A stretch of DNA of 64,000 nucleotides from Eudorina sp. 2006-703-Eu-15 (GCA_003117195.1 BDSI01000076.1:1-64000), one strand, 5' to 3'. Shown: positions 1 to 11,440, counted from the stretch's first letter. Translations and numbers: made by a program. Notes: generated by a model not told the origin, from the letters alone.

Positions 1-1738
1 GGAACAGGGCAAGTCGTACACGGTTTGGCATTCTTTGCTGTGATCCCTGGCCCACGGAAACCAGCTGTCCTCGCACCGTACCTGTCTCGTGCCATCGACG
101 ACATGATGTTGTACTTCCACAACGGTCTGGTCATCGAGCATACGTGGGTGGAGGTCAACGCTAGCGGGACTACTGAAGTGCGGTGCTCTTTCAAATTGCA
201 TCCCTTGCTATGGGCGTGCTGGCGGATACACCGGCGCGTGTCTCACTGTGCGGTCACAGGGGCACAACTCGTATATCGGGTCGTGTCCTTACTGCATTTT
301 CCAGGGCGTGTACCTCAACGGCGCCATGCGTTACTTCGGCTTTGGGAACCTGTTGATCCAGAGCCTAAGGTGCGTACAGGGCGGGGGGGGGGGTCATTAG
401 ACAAGCACAAGGCGGTGATCATTTCTTGAATGTGGGATGGGTTCACGCGAGTGCACTGCAGAGGGTGGGAGCAAGGAGCATCTGCATGCGTTTTTGTTCA
501 GTGCCTGCTCGTTTATTCTGGGTGCCCGACCCAGGCTCAAAATACATCGATGCGTGTCGGGGACGCGAGGCTCGTCTGACCGACCAAGAGCACAGGGCAC
601 GCGGGATCCGGGTCGAGACTGCCAATCTGGCGTCTTCAAAGCGGGCAGTGACGCCGAGCGAGGAAGGCGCAGCTCACAGCCAAGCGGACCAGAATTCGAG
701 GGCTGCCGGACCAAAAACCGTTTGAGAGGGTGACATACCTTAACTTACAGGACATGTCCCTGTCCCGGTCGGCCATTCCATCCTATATGGGTTGGTGCAC
801 AATTTCTTTGATCACATTGCGAGCAACCACCAGCTGATGCTGGTGTTGACGTGTTGAGGTATTACCTGACAGCCGAACAGAAGCGTCTGATCAAGAGTCG
901 GGCCAGGGACATAACAGTGACGGCGGACTTTGGGCGTGGCTACAGATGCGTCTTGGACTACAGGTGCGGCGGTGGTCATCATCATAGGGACGGGACGGAA
1001 ATGATAGGTGGCGCGCTGGCGGTTGGGGTTGTGTTTTTGCAAACCTGGCCACAGAGACATGGCACGGATGGCAACCCTTTCACCAAGCCCTGCCCTGGGT
1101 GTCCCCAGGAACTCGTACCTTCTGGAGGACTGGCTGCATTTCAGTGAAACCTTTTCGGCCTACATCCTCAAGGGTGCACTGTCGCCGGAGCTGGAGGAGA
1201 TGTGGGACTTGCTGTGCGTAGCCATCCACCATTACTTTCGTCCCGTCCACTTCACAAGTCGTGACAGCTTCCTAGCCGCCTCTAAGAGGGCGTCGGATGC
1301 ACTCCGGAAGTATGCACGTCTTGCAGAACAGAGGGACTTCCCGCCCGCATGTTCACAATCAACCTACACATCTGTGTTTGTCGGTAGGTGCCATGTGGGT
1401 GTGGGGGTGTGTGGGGGGGTGGGGGGTAGAGGATTGCCGGAATGTGATTGACCTCCGCGTGTAGGGCAACGATATGCCGCAACCGTTTTGAGGATGAGTT
1501 GGGTAGAGAGCGAGCTATCCCCACACTGCGTGTGGCTGTGGTGTCCATGCGCAAGGCAAAGCGTGACGGCCGTTTGTTCGTGACAGATGACCGGAAGAAC
1601 GGGCCAGTGATTACTGGAAGCACTACGCCATGCCGCCCGGCGCTTTGAGGGGGAAGTTGGAGAAAGTCGTGGTCGCGGCACCGGCGAGGGAGTCCGCGCT
1701 CAAGTACTTCGCGACGTACTGTCATATGACGGATCGCT
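1..1738 (+). pseudogene. Tnp2-like (CACTA/EnSpm-type) transposase remnant, cut by window start
   Basis: The sequence opens inside a coding region. The first 150 bases read VIPGPRKPAVLAPYL, followed by a conserved-looking helix, which resembles the Tnp2 transposase core. Around 210-340, two other frames carry LADTPAR and then GHNSYIGSCPYC, the family's zinc-binding-like stretch. The reading frame changes at least twice between these blocks, so this copy is broken. Segment 1105-1350 (SYLLEDWLHFSETF onward, with EMWDLLCVAIHHYF) and segment 1465-1740 look like the C-terminal part, split by probable introns (for example a GTAGGTGCC donor near 1383). Tnp2 proteins cut and paste CACTA transposons. 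I infer an old copy whose 5' end lies outside the window. Superfamily assignment rests on motif resemblance only. Confidence 0.55.
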
Positions 1739-1740
1739 GA

Positions 1741-2100
1741 AGCCGTGCGAGTATTTGCTTTTATAATTTAATGTGCATCTAATGTTACGTTCCATGTGAA
1801 TGTGGCATAGCCGGAGAAGTGACATGTGGCATGAAATGAGCAGGAATGTGTCCCATCCGAGCCATTGAAATAGAGGCGAATAAAGTGTAACAAATTGTAA
1901 GCATTCACAGTCATTGTTTGTTGGTTCTACTGTGGGATAATGTCGCTCGTCCATTGTCGTATTCGTCAGCAGGCGAATACGACAACCATTTAAACTACTT
2001 TAGGACAAAGGCGGACCTGCAGGTGCTGTGTAAAGGTTCTTCATAGCAGACACGATAGTTGTAGATGTAGAGCAAAAAGGTTTTGGTCTCACACAGCAAG
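1741..2100. other. Spacer between transposase remnant and next transposon gene
   Basis: This is AT-richer DNA without a convincing exon. A TTTTATAATTTAATGTG tract near 1758 and a short repeated word (attcgtcagcaggcgaat near 1960) are the only visible structure. It probably holds the 3' end of the transposase gene and the promoter of the following gene. Confidence 0.4.
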
Positions 2101-2739
2101 ATGGTTACTTTCGCGGACTTGGTTGTCCAGGCCCATAATCAAGCATGTATCATCAGGGCCCATAGGGACATTAGGAACGAAACTCTTTTTCAGATCGGAT
2201 GCCACGTTGCGAACTTGCCAGTCGGCTCCAAACTCACTCTCAAGGATGGCCGATCAGCAAGCGCTCCCGCTGATGCGTCGCCCTCCTCGATATGTGCCAT
2301 CAAGTTCCCGAAGAACGAGCAAGAGGTGCGCACGTCGCTCGCATTGTGTTCGTTCAGTCGGCCACATTGCGCCTATGTTTTGCAGATGGAGACACTGAGG
2401 GACATAATAGGCCTGGCAGCGACAGGAATATAGACAAGCACTTCCACGCGGGCGCGTTGAAGTGGGCAAGGCGGCAGCTAGATGAGCTGGGCCTCACCGG
2501 GGTTCCCCTTGAAGAAACTGCTCAGGCCGTGCTCGAGTTAGCCAGGGAGGCCTGGCCCTGGGCAGAGACGATTGGTGCTGCCATGACAGGAAATAAGTCA
2601 CTCCCCGGAGACAGCCGTTACATTCCCAAGTACCACTGGCCCTGCTGGCATGGTACAGCCTCTGGGAGGTGCGACCGCAAAAGCCTGCAAAGTGTGTTGG
2701 GTTGGGGTTTTGACCTGCTCGCGTCCTTTGCTCCTGCAG

Positions 2740-3829
2740 GACCTGGACCGTCAGGCCAATGCACGTGCGGTCCCGGCGATCTCTGCGGTCCCAGTGGGTG
2801 TCGCAGGTCCAGCGCAGGTGGGGCGTGCGACGCTCCATTCCCGCCTGGCGTGCCACACCTCCCCACCTGCTCGCGTCCTTTGCTCCTGCAGGACCTGGAC
2901 CGTCAGGCCAATGCACGTGCGGTCCCGGCGATCTCTGCGGTCACAGTGGGTGACGCAGGTCCAGCGCAGGTGGGGCGTGCGACGCTCCATTCCCGCCTGG
3001 CGTGCCACACCTCCCCACCTGCTCGCGTCCTTTGCTCCTGCAGGACCTGGACCGTCAGGCCAATGCACGTGCGGTCCCGGCGATCTCTGCGGTCACAGTG
3101 GGTGATGCAGGTCCAGCGCAGGTGGGGCGTGCGACGCTCCATTCCCGCCTGGCGTGCCACACCTCCCCACCTGCTCGCGTCCTTTGCTCCTGCAGGACCT
3201 GGACCGTCAGGCCAATGCACGTGCGGTCCCGGCGATCTCTGCGGTCACAGTGGGTGACGCAGGTCCAGCGCAGGTGGGGCGTGCGACGCTCCATTCCCGC
3301 CTGGCGTGCCACACCTCCCCACCTGCTCGCGTCCTTTGCTCCTGCAGGACCTGGACCGTCAGGCCAATGCACGTGCGGTCCCGGCGATCTCTGCGGTCAC
3401 AGTGGGTGACGCAGGTCCAGCGCAGGTGGGGCGTGCGACGCTCCATTCCCGCCTGGCGTGCCACACCTCCCCACCTGCTCGCGTCCTTTGCTCCTGCAGG
3501 ACCTGGACCGTCAGGCCAATGCACGTGCGGTCCCGGCGATCTCTGCGGTCACAGTGGGTGACGCAGGTCCAGCGCAGGTGGGGCGTGCGACGCTCCATTC
3601 CCGCCTGGCGTGCCACACCTCCCCACCTGCTCGCGTCCTTTGCTCCTGCAGGACCTGGACCGTCAGGCCAATGCACGTGCGGTCCCGGCGATCTCTGCGG
3701 TCACAGTGGGTGATGCAGGTCCAGCGCAGGTGGGGCGTGCGACGCTCCATTCCCGCCTGGCGTGCCACACCTCCCCGCCCCTCCCCACTCCCCCCACTCC
3801 CCACTCCTCCCGCCCCTGCTTGGTTGCAG
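2740..3829 (+). repeat. Seven tandem 152-bp units, each a 78-nt exon plus a 74-nt intron
   Basis: Units begin at 2740, 2892, 3044, 3196, 3348, 3500 and 3652 and are almost identical. Each reads as an exon of exactly 26 codons (DLDRQANARAVPAISAV...) ending CAG|GTGGGG, then a 74-nt intron ending in a strong TTTGCTCCTGCAG acceptor. The last intron (3730-3829, 100 nt) has diverged into a CCCCACTCC tract. The 152-bp period is not a multiple of three, so unspliced reading cycles through three open frames. Only splicing gives a constant-frame protein repeat, because the exon is symmetric (phase 0-0). Confidence 0.75.
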
Positions 3830-4633
3830 GCGGCGGGTGGCGCCAGGGAGCAGGTGGCGGCCGACGCGGGCAGTGCCGGCACTTCCACGTGCGGCACCTC
3901 ACCGGGAACGGCCCCCCCGTCGGGCTGCGTGGATGCGCGGGACTTTCGCCACAGAGCGTTGGAATGTTTCGGCGACGCGGTGAGCTTGGTTGGGCCAGGA
4001 TGGGCTTCCCGCTAGCAGTGCCTCAGCGGACACAGGCATCGGAGGGTTGTTAACTCCTAGTTGTTGCTGTGTTGGGCCCGGCTCCAGGCGCGCCTTGTGC
4101 GGGACAGCGCTGACTTGGAGGAGCTGCTGAGTATGAACGAGTTCGCCCGCGAGGTACAATTCAGTCTGCGCAGTGAAGCAGATACGATCCAGAGGAATCG
4201 GGACAAGGTGCTGGCACAGGCCAGGGAGCTGGCTCAGGCCAGGGAGCTGGCTCGGGCCAAGGAGCTGGCTCAGGCCAAGGAATTGGCTCGGACCAGAAGG
4301 CCGCCATGCGCCCCCCCAAACGTGGCAGGCTCCGGGAAGCGTGCACGACTTGCGCCAGCCGCAAGCACAGGCCGGGCGTCCACCTTTGGCTTTGCACACT
4401 CCACCGGCAGCTCTGCCCAGCCAGGCATGCCAGCCGGAGCCGACACAACCGAGACATCCAATGAAGCGACGGCAGCTGGTGGCTTCCAGGTTGGTTGATG
4501 TGCAATCGGGCCTTGCACGTGATCAGGGAAGGCCATCGCATGTACATAATCTGGTATGGGCGTGCCAATGATGACTGCTTGCCCTGTTGGCCTCCAGGCG
4601 TCTGCTGCCGCGGACGGGGCCCCCCGGGATTTG

Positions 4634-4832
4634 GTCAAGAGGACGGTGATGACACGACGCCGGACTCCGTCGCGGAGGCAACTGCAGCGGACGATGACCC
4701 CCGGAAGATGGTCAAGAGGACGCCGGTGACAGGTCGCCGGGCTCCATCGAGGAGGCAACTGCAGCGGACGATGACCCCCGGAAGATGGTCAAGAGGCCGG
4801 TGATGGCACGACGCCGGGCTCCGTCGCGGAGG
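4634..4832 (+). repeat. Three imperfect tandem copies (about 65-85 bp) in the transposon gene
   Basis: The words ggtcaagaggacg, caactgcagcggacgatgac and cccggaagatgg recur in register. The copies differ by small indels, so each copy reads in a different frame and a stop appears near 4729. This is one of the lesions that makes the host gene look broken. Confidence 0.6.
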
Positions 4833-5035
4833 TACCTACTGCTGCGGGTGGCTCTGGGGTAGAAGGTGCTGCCGCGCCGGACGGACCACTGCTGCGCCGT
4901 TCTGAACGCACGAAATCAGCGCTGCGGTCCGGACAGCAGGCCGTGGTAAGCAACGTGCCCTTGTCGTGCCGTTGTTGTGCCTTCTCATGACAGCCGTAAA
5001 CCATTGTTCCCACTTGTATACTATGCTCGCATTTT

Positions 5036-5118
5036 GTGCCTTCGTCGTGCCTTCTGTGCATTTTGTGCCTTCGTCGTGCCTTCTGTGCATTTTGTGCCTT
5101 CGTCGTGCCTTCTCATGA
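5036..5118 (+). repeat. 29-bp minisatellite in an intron
   Basis: The unit gcattttgtgccttcgtcgt (20 of 29 bases) repeats three times between about 5031 and 5118. It lies inside the inferred intron between the donor after 4936 (GTG|GTAAGC) and the acceptor near 5170 (GTGCATGCAG). Confidence 0.7.
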
Positions 5119-5777
5119 CAACAGCAAACCTTTCTTCCGGCTTGTCTATTGCGCTTGCACGTGTGCATGCAGGGCTGCTGCATGCCAAGCCGGAACCGGT
5201 CCCGACTGCGTGGTAGGCCTCCCACCCAGACTGCTGGTGGCCGGCATCGGTCGACGTCACCGGACCCGGACAACCTGCCTGAGGTGGATGCGACCGACTT
5301 CCTCTGTGAGCCGGCTCATTTGCTTCAGGGGCTGCGCCTGCATGGTGTGGCAACCCTGGAGCTTGACGACCTGGCGGTGCTGGCACGGGACGCGCACGAT
5401 GCTGGCGTCCTTCTGCTGGAGAAGGGGCCGTCCTTGCCCATCTTCTGGAGGTCCAGGAAGTGGGCAAATGGGCGGGTTCGGCGTACGACGGACGGCGCGC
5501 CCCTCATGAGCTTCCAACAGGGGCAGCGCCGGATGGTGCCAGTGCTGGATGACGCCCCACCACCGCTGCTCCGCTTCACGCAGCACGCAGAAGGTGCAAT
5601 CAGCAACATCCTGCCCAGCATTAGCGCGGGTGTCCAGGTGCAGAAGTGTGTGGTGATCGGATGCAAGCCAGGGAGGAGGCTCGCGCGCACGCAAGAGCTG
5701 CACTGCGACACCAAGCCAGGGCCGAACACTCCTTTGTGGCCATTGCGCCACTTGAGGAGGATACCGGCCTTTTACTC

Positions 5778-7003
5778 GCCAGCGGCAGCCACCACAGCGT
5801 CATGACCTGGGACAACCTGGTCGCCAAGGAGAAGGCCGCGGGTGCGGGTGGCGAGGGGGCGCTGCACCAAGGCAGGCTTCAGGCACGAGGGCAGCCCGGA
5901 AGGAGTCAATGAGGGGGGCGGCATCGCAGACGGAGAGGAGAAAGGCACGGAGGAGGGAGAGCAGGAGGAGGTCGCTGAGGGCGAGGGCGGGGAGGAGGAT
6001 GGGGTGGGGAGGAGGAGGAGGGGGAGGATGGGACGAGGAGGATGGGTTACCCGACGACAGAGTCGAGGGCATTGCCTTGAAAATCCCACGCCATAGCATC
6101 TTCCGGATGCGGATGCAGCCGGGGCAGCTGGTCTTCCTGCACGGCAACACCGTGCACGCCGGTGATGCCGGGAAGCCAGGCACATGGACCCCCCGTGTGC
6201 ACTGGTACGTGCACCACGAGGTCATAAAGAATGAGACATATCCGATGCCTTGGATCCACTCCAGGCTCGCGGAGAAGTTCAAGTAGACCGGGGTCGCCAG
6301 CGGCAGCCACCACAGTGTCATGTCCTGGGATAACCTGGTCGCCAAGGAGAAGGCCGCGGGTGCGGGTGGCCCAGGGGCCGCGGCCACCAAGGCAGGCTTC
6401 AGGCATGAGGGCAGCCCGGAAGGAGTCAATGAGGGGGGCGGCATCGCAGACGGAGAGGAGAAAGGCACGGAGGAGGGAGAGCAGGAGGAGGTCGCTGAGG
6501 ACGAGGGCGGGGAGGAGGATGGGGTGGGGGAGGAGGAGGAGGAGGAGGATGGGGACGAGGAGGATGGGTTACCCGATGACAGAGTCGAGGGCATTGCCAT
6601 GAAAATCCCGCGCCATAGCATCTTCCGGATGCGGATGCAGCCGGGGCAGCTGGTCTTCCTGCACGGCAACACCGTACGTGCACCATGAGATCACAAACAG
6701 TGAGACATATCCGATCGCTTGCGAGGACCGACTATGTGACCGAACACGTTCCCGTCGCCGCGCAGAGGCCGCTGCCCGGGGTGCGTCGGCCCACACATGA
6801 ACCACTTGTCACTGCCACACTTCTGGCGCTGGCCAGACCTGGAGACGACCGTGAGTTCGGGGCCACCGTGCGCAATGCCGACAGCCGCACGGGAGGACGG
6901 GAGCTTCTTGGGCATGTCTGTGCCCTTGCAAATGATGATGTTACTGTGCAATGTTGTCGGTTGGATCCACTACAGGCTCGTGGAGAAGTTCAAGTAGACC
7001 GGG
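5778..7003 (+). repeat. Tandem duplication of the 3' half of the dioxygenase-like domain
   Basis: Segment 5778-6295 (AGCGGCAGCCACCACAG through GAGAAGTTCAAGTAGACCGG) is repeated from 6296 to about 7003. Both copies include an acidic, Glu/Gly-rich insert and the PGQLVFLHGNTV strand. The second copy lies downstream of the first copy's stop, so it is probably untranslated. It is also interrupted by a 244-bp insert at 6717-6960. Confidence 0.75.
6717..6960 (-). repeat. 244-bp copy of the neighbouring minus-strand gene's exon, inserted into the duplicated domain
   Basis: Bases 6717-6960 match 8072-8315 almost perfectly. In the first copy of the domain the protein reads YPMPWIHSRLAEKFK. In the second copy the same segment is split after YPI and resumes as WIHYRLVEKFK on the far side of the insert. 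This is a local copy-and-insert event inside the transposon block. Confidence 0.8.
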
Positions 7004-7488
7004 GTTGCCTACGCCGTGCGTAGGAATCTGGGGCCCCCTCCGCGACCTTTCTTGTGCCACAGTTTGGTGTTCGTTACTGATTCTGCGCCTGGTGCAGTGG
7101 TGGGGTTCCCGCATTCAACGCCGCATGCAAACGCACTCTAGCTGAATCCGCGGCTGCATGTTGCCTTTGCGCATGCTAAATTGCTATGTGTAACGGACAT
7201 AAGGTGTGGACGTGCACATGCTCGACGTCACTGGTTACAAGCTGCTGTCAAATTCACGTTGGCGAGCAGACAGTAGTCCTCCACGCTAAAAACCCTATGA
7301 GGCAAGCATGATCCGGTACTCATGCCCTGTACTCATGCCATGTCAACCGCTGCAAGCCAATACCCATTCCACTCGAACCACACACCAGCTCACGCCCCCG
7401 TTCACGCTATCAGCAAAGTGTCCTGCACGATCCGGTGCCCTTGTGTCGCGAAACTAGTATCAGCCTATGGTAGTTGTCCATGGTCGGC
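7004..7488. other. Non-coding stretch between converging transposon genes
   Basis: This is the tail-to-tail gap between the plus-strand dioxygenase-like duplicate and the minus-strand gene ending at 7489. I see no convincing exon. Confidence 0.4.
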
Positions 7489-8327
7489 TTATCCAAGCCG
7501 GAGGTCGCGCGCAATGCAGTCAGAGCGCTGTGCGAAATCCGTCACACGGATGGGCTTGTACGAGTAGTCGTCCATGTCGACCCAGACGCCACCCTCCAGA
7601 AGCCACCCGTCGGTGCATCCCCAGTCGAGAATGGGCGACAAGTGCACGTAGACAGTGCCGTCCAACATGACACTAGAGTACCCGAACCGAGGCGGGTTCA
7701 TGGCAAAAATTTTGTGCTCGAGGGTCCCCAGCATGCCGGGAACTTCAACATCTTGGTATGCCTGTGTGACGAGGGGCGGGGATGGGGGTGGGGAGGGGGG
7801 CGGCAGTCAGTGTCTGCTTGCCGGTCTTATAGAGATCACGCCGTTCATCCTCCCACGCAAAACTTGCCAGTTGAACTCACCTGGTCCTTGTTGAAAATCA
7901 CGAACGCGACGTCCTTGAGGTGCAGCTCCCTCAAGTCCTCCGTTGTGATGGCCGGCTTCTCTAGCTTAGTCCAGGCCCCTTCCTCGACATCCGGTATCGA
8001 ATAAACAGCATACACGACACACTGGTCCGGGATTTCAACGTTGCCACCAACGCTGCCCTCGACCCGCTTAAGCTTGCGAGGACCGACTATGTGACTGAAC
8101 ACGTTCCCGTCGCCGCGCAGAGGCCGCTGCCCGGGGTGCGTCGGCCCAGACATGAACCACTTGTCACTGCCACACTTCTGGCGCTGGCCAGACCTGGAGA
8201 CGACCGTGAGTTCGGGGCCACCGTGCGCAATGCCGACAGCCGCACGGGAGGACGGGAGCTTCTTGGGCATGTCTGTGCCCTTGCAAATGATGATGTTACT
8301 GTGTAATGTTGTCGGTTGTCGGAAGTC
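7489..8327 (-). CDS. Unknown transposon-associated protein, last two exons
   Basis: I do not recognise this family. On the minus strand, exon 8327-7881 (acceptor CTCCACAG, donor CAG|GTGAGT) joins in phase 0 to 7761-7489 (acceptor GTCACACAG), giving 239 residues and a stop. Visible sequence includes GSDKWFMSGPTHPGQRPLRG, VVYAVYSIPDVEEGAW and VYVHLSPILDWGCTDGWLL. The first exon, upstream of 8327, was not identified, so the start is open. The gene lies between two plus-strand transposon genes and part of it is copied at 6717-6960, so I infer it is cargo of the same element. No membrane segment or catalytic motif is evident. Confidence 0.45.
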
Positions 8328-8651
8328 CTGTGGAGTAAACAACGACTCAGTGCACAGCTATGTGTATCGATACATCATCGAGTGGACTCTCTGCAATTTA
8401 TGGAGTCCCCGACAGCCGTTTCTTCACATTTCAAATACTATACTAGATCTGGTTCCGCTAGCTGTTCGACCGTATGTTCGTCTTTTAAATTTACCCTTGG
8501 TAGTGAGACACTGTACGACCGTCCATCCAGCCATTTCTTTGCATTGTGCGCAACACATCCTGACAGGACCATAACTTACATAACTATTGACAAGGACATT
8601 TTATATTACCACGGACGGACCTGTACTTGCCGACCTTGCACTTGGTTAACA

Positions 8652-11440
8652 ATGGCAGACTTAACACAGGGACAGACGACTGGACCCCCTACAAATTCCT
8701 GCATATTACATATCACATTCTGTGCACCGGCCGGCGGTGATCCTGCCGGCGACTTGCAGTCAACGTACTCTGGGCCCAGCGACGCGGCTCCCTTGCGTGA
8801 CGACCTGAACGCGTTGTATCGAGATGCCACTCGGCTAGCATTCAAGAAGGACCCTGGTGCAAACAGTGAGTGATATTCGGGCTAGTATGGCGGTGGGAGC
8901 TTGTATGTAGATTTCGCTGCGAGCCGTTCTCAGTCGTGCAACCAGTGAAGCGCATTGAATGCTACAGTTTCACGTCTCCCTTACAATAGTACTGTGACAC
9001 TGTTTGAAGACTACTGCTGCCTGTTTGGCTGCATCCCCAAGTTTCGTCATCCATACTCTTTTTTACAAGAGCACGCCTGCCACCTTTATCATGCCTACAC
9101 AGAGATCACGACGTTTGGCCGTATGATGGCACAGCTAAATGACATCACCGCCGGCCGCTTAGAGGTGGCCTCTCCGGCATCAGCTACACCGCTCGTCCTG
9201 GAGAGCAGCGTGTTTGACGAGAATACCGGCCGTATTGTCTACTCCGTCAAATGCTTCGTGGTTGTGCTCCAGCAGGCAGCCGTGGCGCCCGTTGTGCCGC
9301 CCGCTGTGCCACCCGTGCCGGTCGACGAGGCGCGCGCCCTGACCAACATCACCATCACCACCGTTAACACTCCGACGATACCGCCGCTTCCCCAACCAAC
9401 GCCCGAAGGGAACCCTAGTGGGCCATCAGGGACGACCGCGAAAGGAAGTCGTGATACGCAGGGCCCCTGCCGGAAGCGTGTGAAGCTGGAGGCCCACGCC
9501 GCCTTGGATCTGGTGCGCCGCATGGAGCCCGGCACCATGACACAGGTCGAGCTGGCGGACGCAGGTTACATTCTGAGTGTGAAGGAGTCGGACATCTGCA
9601 TGGCCAGTAAGTAAAGCAAATCGTCCGCTTGACTGTGGTATGCGCTCTTTGATTTACACGCCGCCTCCGCTGCCATACCGCATATGTTAGAACCATGGTT
9701 GATACGGGTACGGCACACTTGTCCAGTGACATGACTATGCTGTTTTCTTCCGCCACACGTAGGTTACGAGGTCAACTTGCCGGAGGGGCTGGACGGGCTG
9801 GGCTACCTCCGAAAGAAGGACCATGACATCAGTGTGCAGCATGGAAAGGGGGCTGCAGACAAGGACTCCCGACCCAGAGCACTTCAGCCAGGCGAACAGG
9901 AGCGCGCTGCCTACTTTACAGCCGGCTGCTATGCAGCTGCAGGTACGGTCTACTGGAAGTCGTGTGAACCCGTTACATCACATTCGTCCTTCTCTGTGAT
10001 AGTGTGCTTTCTCTGCGTCGTGTACAATGTCTGCCGCCCACAACCCCTCTCGTGACCCATCTCGCTCTCTGTAGGTTACGCGGTTGAGCAGAAGCTGGTC
10101 TTCGACTACCCGCACGGCCACGAGTACTGGTATTCGCGGCACCTGGGCAACTTCGTCTCCAACGGGAGCAAACGGGGCCTGCCGTTCAAGCCCGCCAGCT
10201 CTCCACCCGACTTTGTCTTGCTTGCCAAGAAGTAAGCACACAGCCTGCTTTGGAGCTGCCCCGCTGCCTCCAATGTCCATCATCTTTCTGCGTAACCCTA
10301 CCTGCCTGCCTTCTCCAATACCCCGTGTGCAGCCGGCCTTCGTTGGTCTATGGGTCCCGGACCAAGCCGACACAGGCGCCGTTACCCGCCAACGTCATCA
10401 AGTGGAAAGCTCTCGCGGCATCGCAAGTCGCAATCTGGGATGCGCAGGTGCGGCCCGTCTTGGTGGTCGCCAAGCCCATCTTGGAGCGTTCCGGTTGGAC
10501 GTACAACGACACTATGGCACAGGACTTGGGCGAGGCCGTGGCGGCCATGCCCCAGGTGGACGACACTGATGTCAACACTCGCAGAGGCGAGCTCATGTGA
10601 GTTGGTGTCTGTGCTCAAGGGATGCTCTGCGTGCTGGAAAGTTCATCTCAGTTGCTCTGCTGATTGTCGCAGCATGTGTGTTGCACTGAAAGGCATGTAT
10701 TAACCTTGCGTCTTGTTTCTAATTTGTCTTTCCACGCAGCCGGCACCTGCTGCTCGGCACTTGCCCGACGTTCTCGGCAGCGATCCGGGTGCTGGCGCTA
10801 TTCAACAGTAAGTGGCTTGATCAAATGCACGACTTGCTGGGCTTGGTGTGGATGCCGACCTGCAGCATTTGTCCTTTGACGTGTGCAGTGCAACCAAGCA
10901 ACCACGCACTGAGGCGGTACGGTGGTGGACAAGGTAAGATTGAGAGTGGGGCCGTACATGTTGGACTTAGCACTATCAAGTTGTGTGCAAACCAAGAAGA
11001 CGCCTACAATATTTCTGTTCCACTGACACCTCTGCCCCGCCTGTTGGCAAGCAGGTCACGTTCGCGACAAGGCCGTGGTGGGGCCGTCGGAGGGTGGCGC
11101 TGTCCAGATGGCCGCTCGCCTGGGTGCCGCCTTGGCGCAAGTGGAGGAGGAGGACGAGGAGGAGGAGGGCGGGCCTCCAGTGCCTGGGGCGCCCGGCGGT
11201 GCTTACGGTGGCCCTGGGGGGGGTGCCTCGCCGCCTCAGTCGCCAACTCATTCGCAAAGCTCCAGCAGCGACGACGGCAGGGAGAAGCCTGTGGGAGACG
11301 AGGATGAGGAGGTCAAACGGGCTGCTAAGCGGAATCGAAAAGATAAGCAAGCATGTGAGGCCAAGAAATCTAAGGCCAGCAAGCCTGATAAGGCCAGGAA
11401 GCCTGATAAGGCCAAGAAGCCTAAGGCCAGCAGGCGCTAG
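8652..11440 (+). CDS. Uncharacterised 650-residue transposon-block protein, eight exons
   Basis: Exons are 8652-8865, 8968-9606, 9763-9942, 10075-10231, 10333-10596, 10740-10807, 10889-10933 and 11055-11440. Every junction has GT-AG and phase closes from ATG to TAG, so this copy appears intact, unlike its neighbours. The N-terminal half contains LFEDYCCLFGCIPKF and a Pro-rich linker with TNITITTVN. The middle holds KLVFDYPHGHEYWYSRHLGN and VRPVLVVAKPILERSGWTYN. The C-terminus is acidic (EEEDEEEEGG), then Gly/Ser-rich, then Lys-rich with SKPDKARKPDKAKKPKASRR. The basic tail suggests nucleic-acid or chromatin contact, but I recognise no domain. It may be an accessory protein of the element. A start upstream of 8652 cannot be excluded. 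Confidence 0.6.

Larger units (their letters stand above)
2101..6285 (+). pseudogene. Transposon-borne gene: 26-residue exon repeats plus dioxygenase-like domain (degenerate)
   Basis: A probable start is ATG 2101 (MVTFADLVVQ), with a donor after GAG near 2332. A second block (about 2425-2695) encodes WARRQLDELGLTGVPLEE and nearby residues. Seven repeat exons follow (2740-3729), then exons 3830-3979 and 4088-4489 (both phase 0; the latter has a run of A-Q-A-R-E-L repeats) and a region from 4598. From about 5171 the frame encodes a dioxygenase-like domain: LHCD (HxD, H at 5701), FVAIAPLEEDTGLLL, PGQLVFLHGNTVHAG (distal H at 6155) and a following PRVHWYVH with the expected arginine. It ends in EKFK-stop at 6285. 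A one-base frame change near 5712-5730 separates the HxD motif from the rest, and indels break 4634-4832, so this copy is probably not functional. The whole is inferred to be one gene; it could be two. It may be related to transposon-linked TET/JBP-like enzymes, but this is unproven. Confidence 0.45.

Noticed and set aside
2740..3780. CRISPR-like regular array
   Set aside because: Whole units repeat with no variable spacers, and the DNA is eukaryotic.
2494..3897. Repeated minus-strand ORFs across the 152-bp array
   Set aside because: They are shadows of the tandem repeat; splice sites and exon symmetry support the plus strand.
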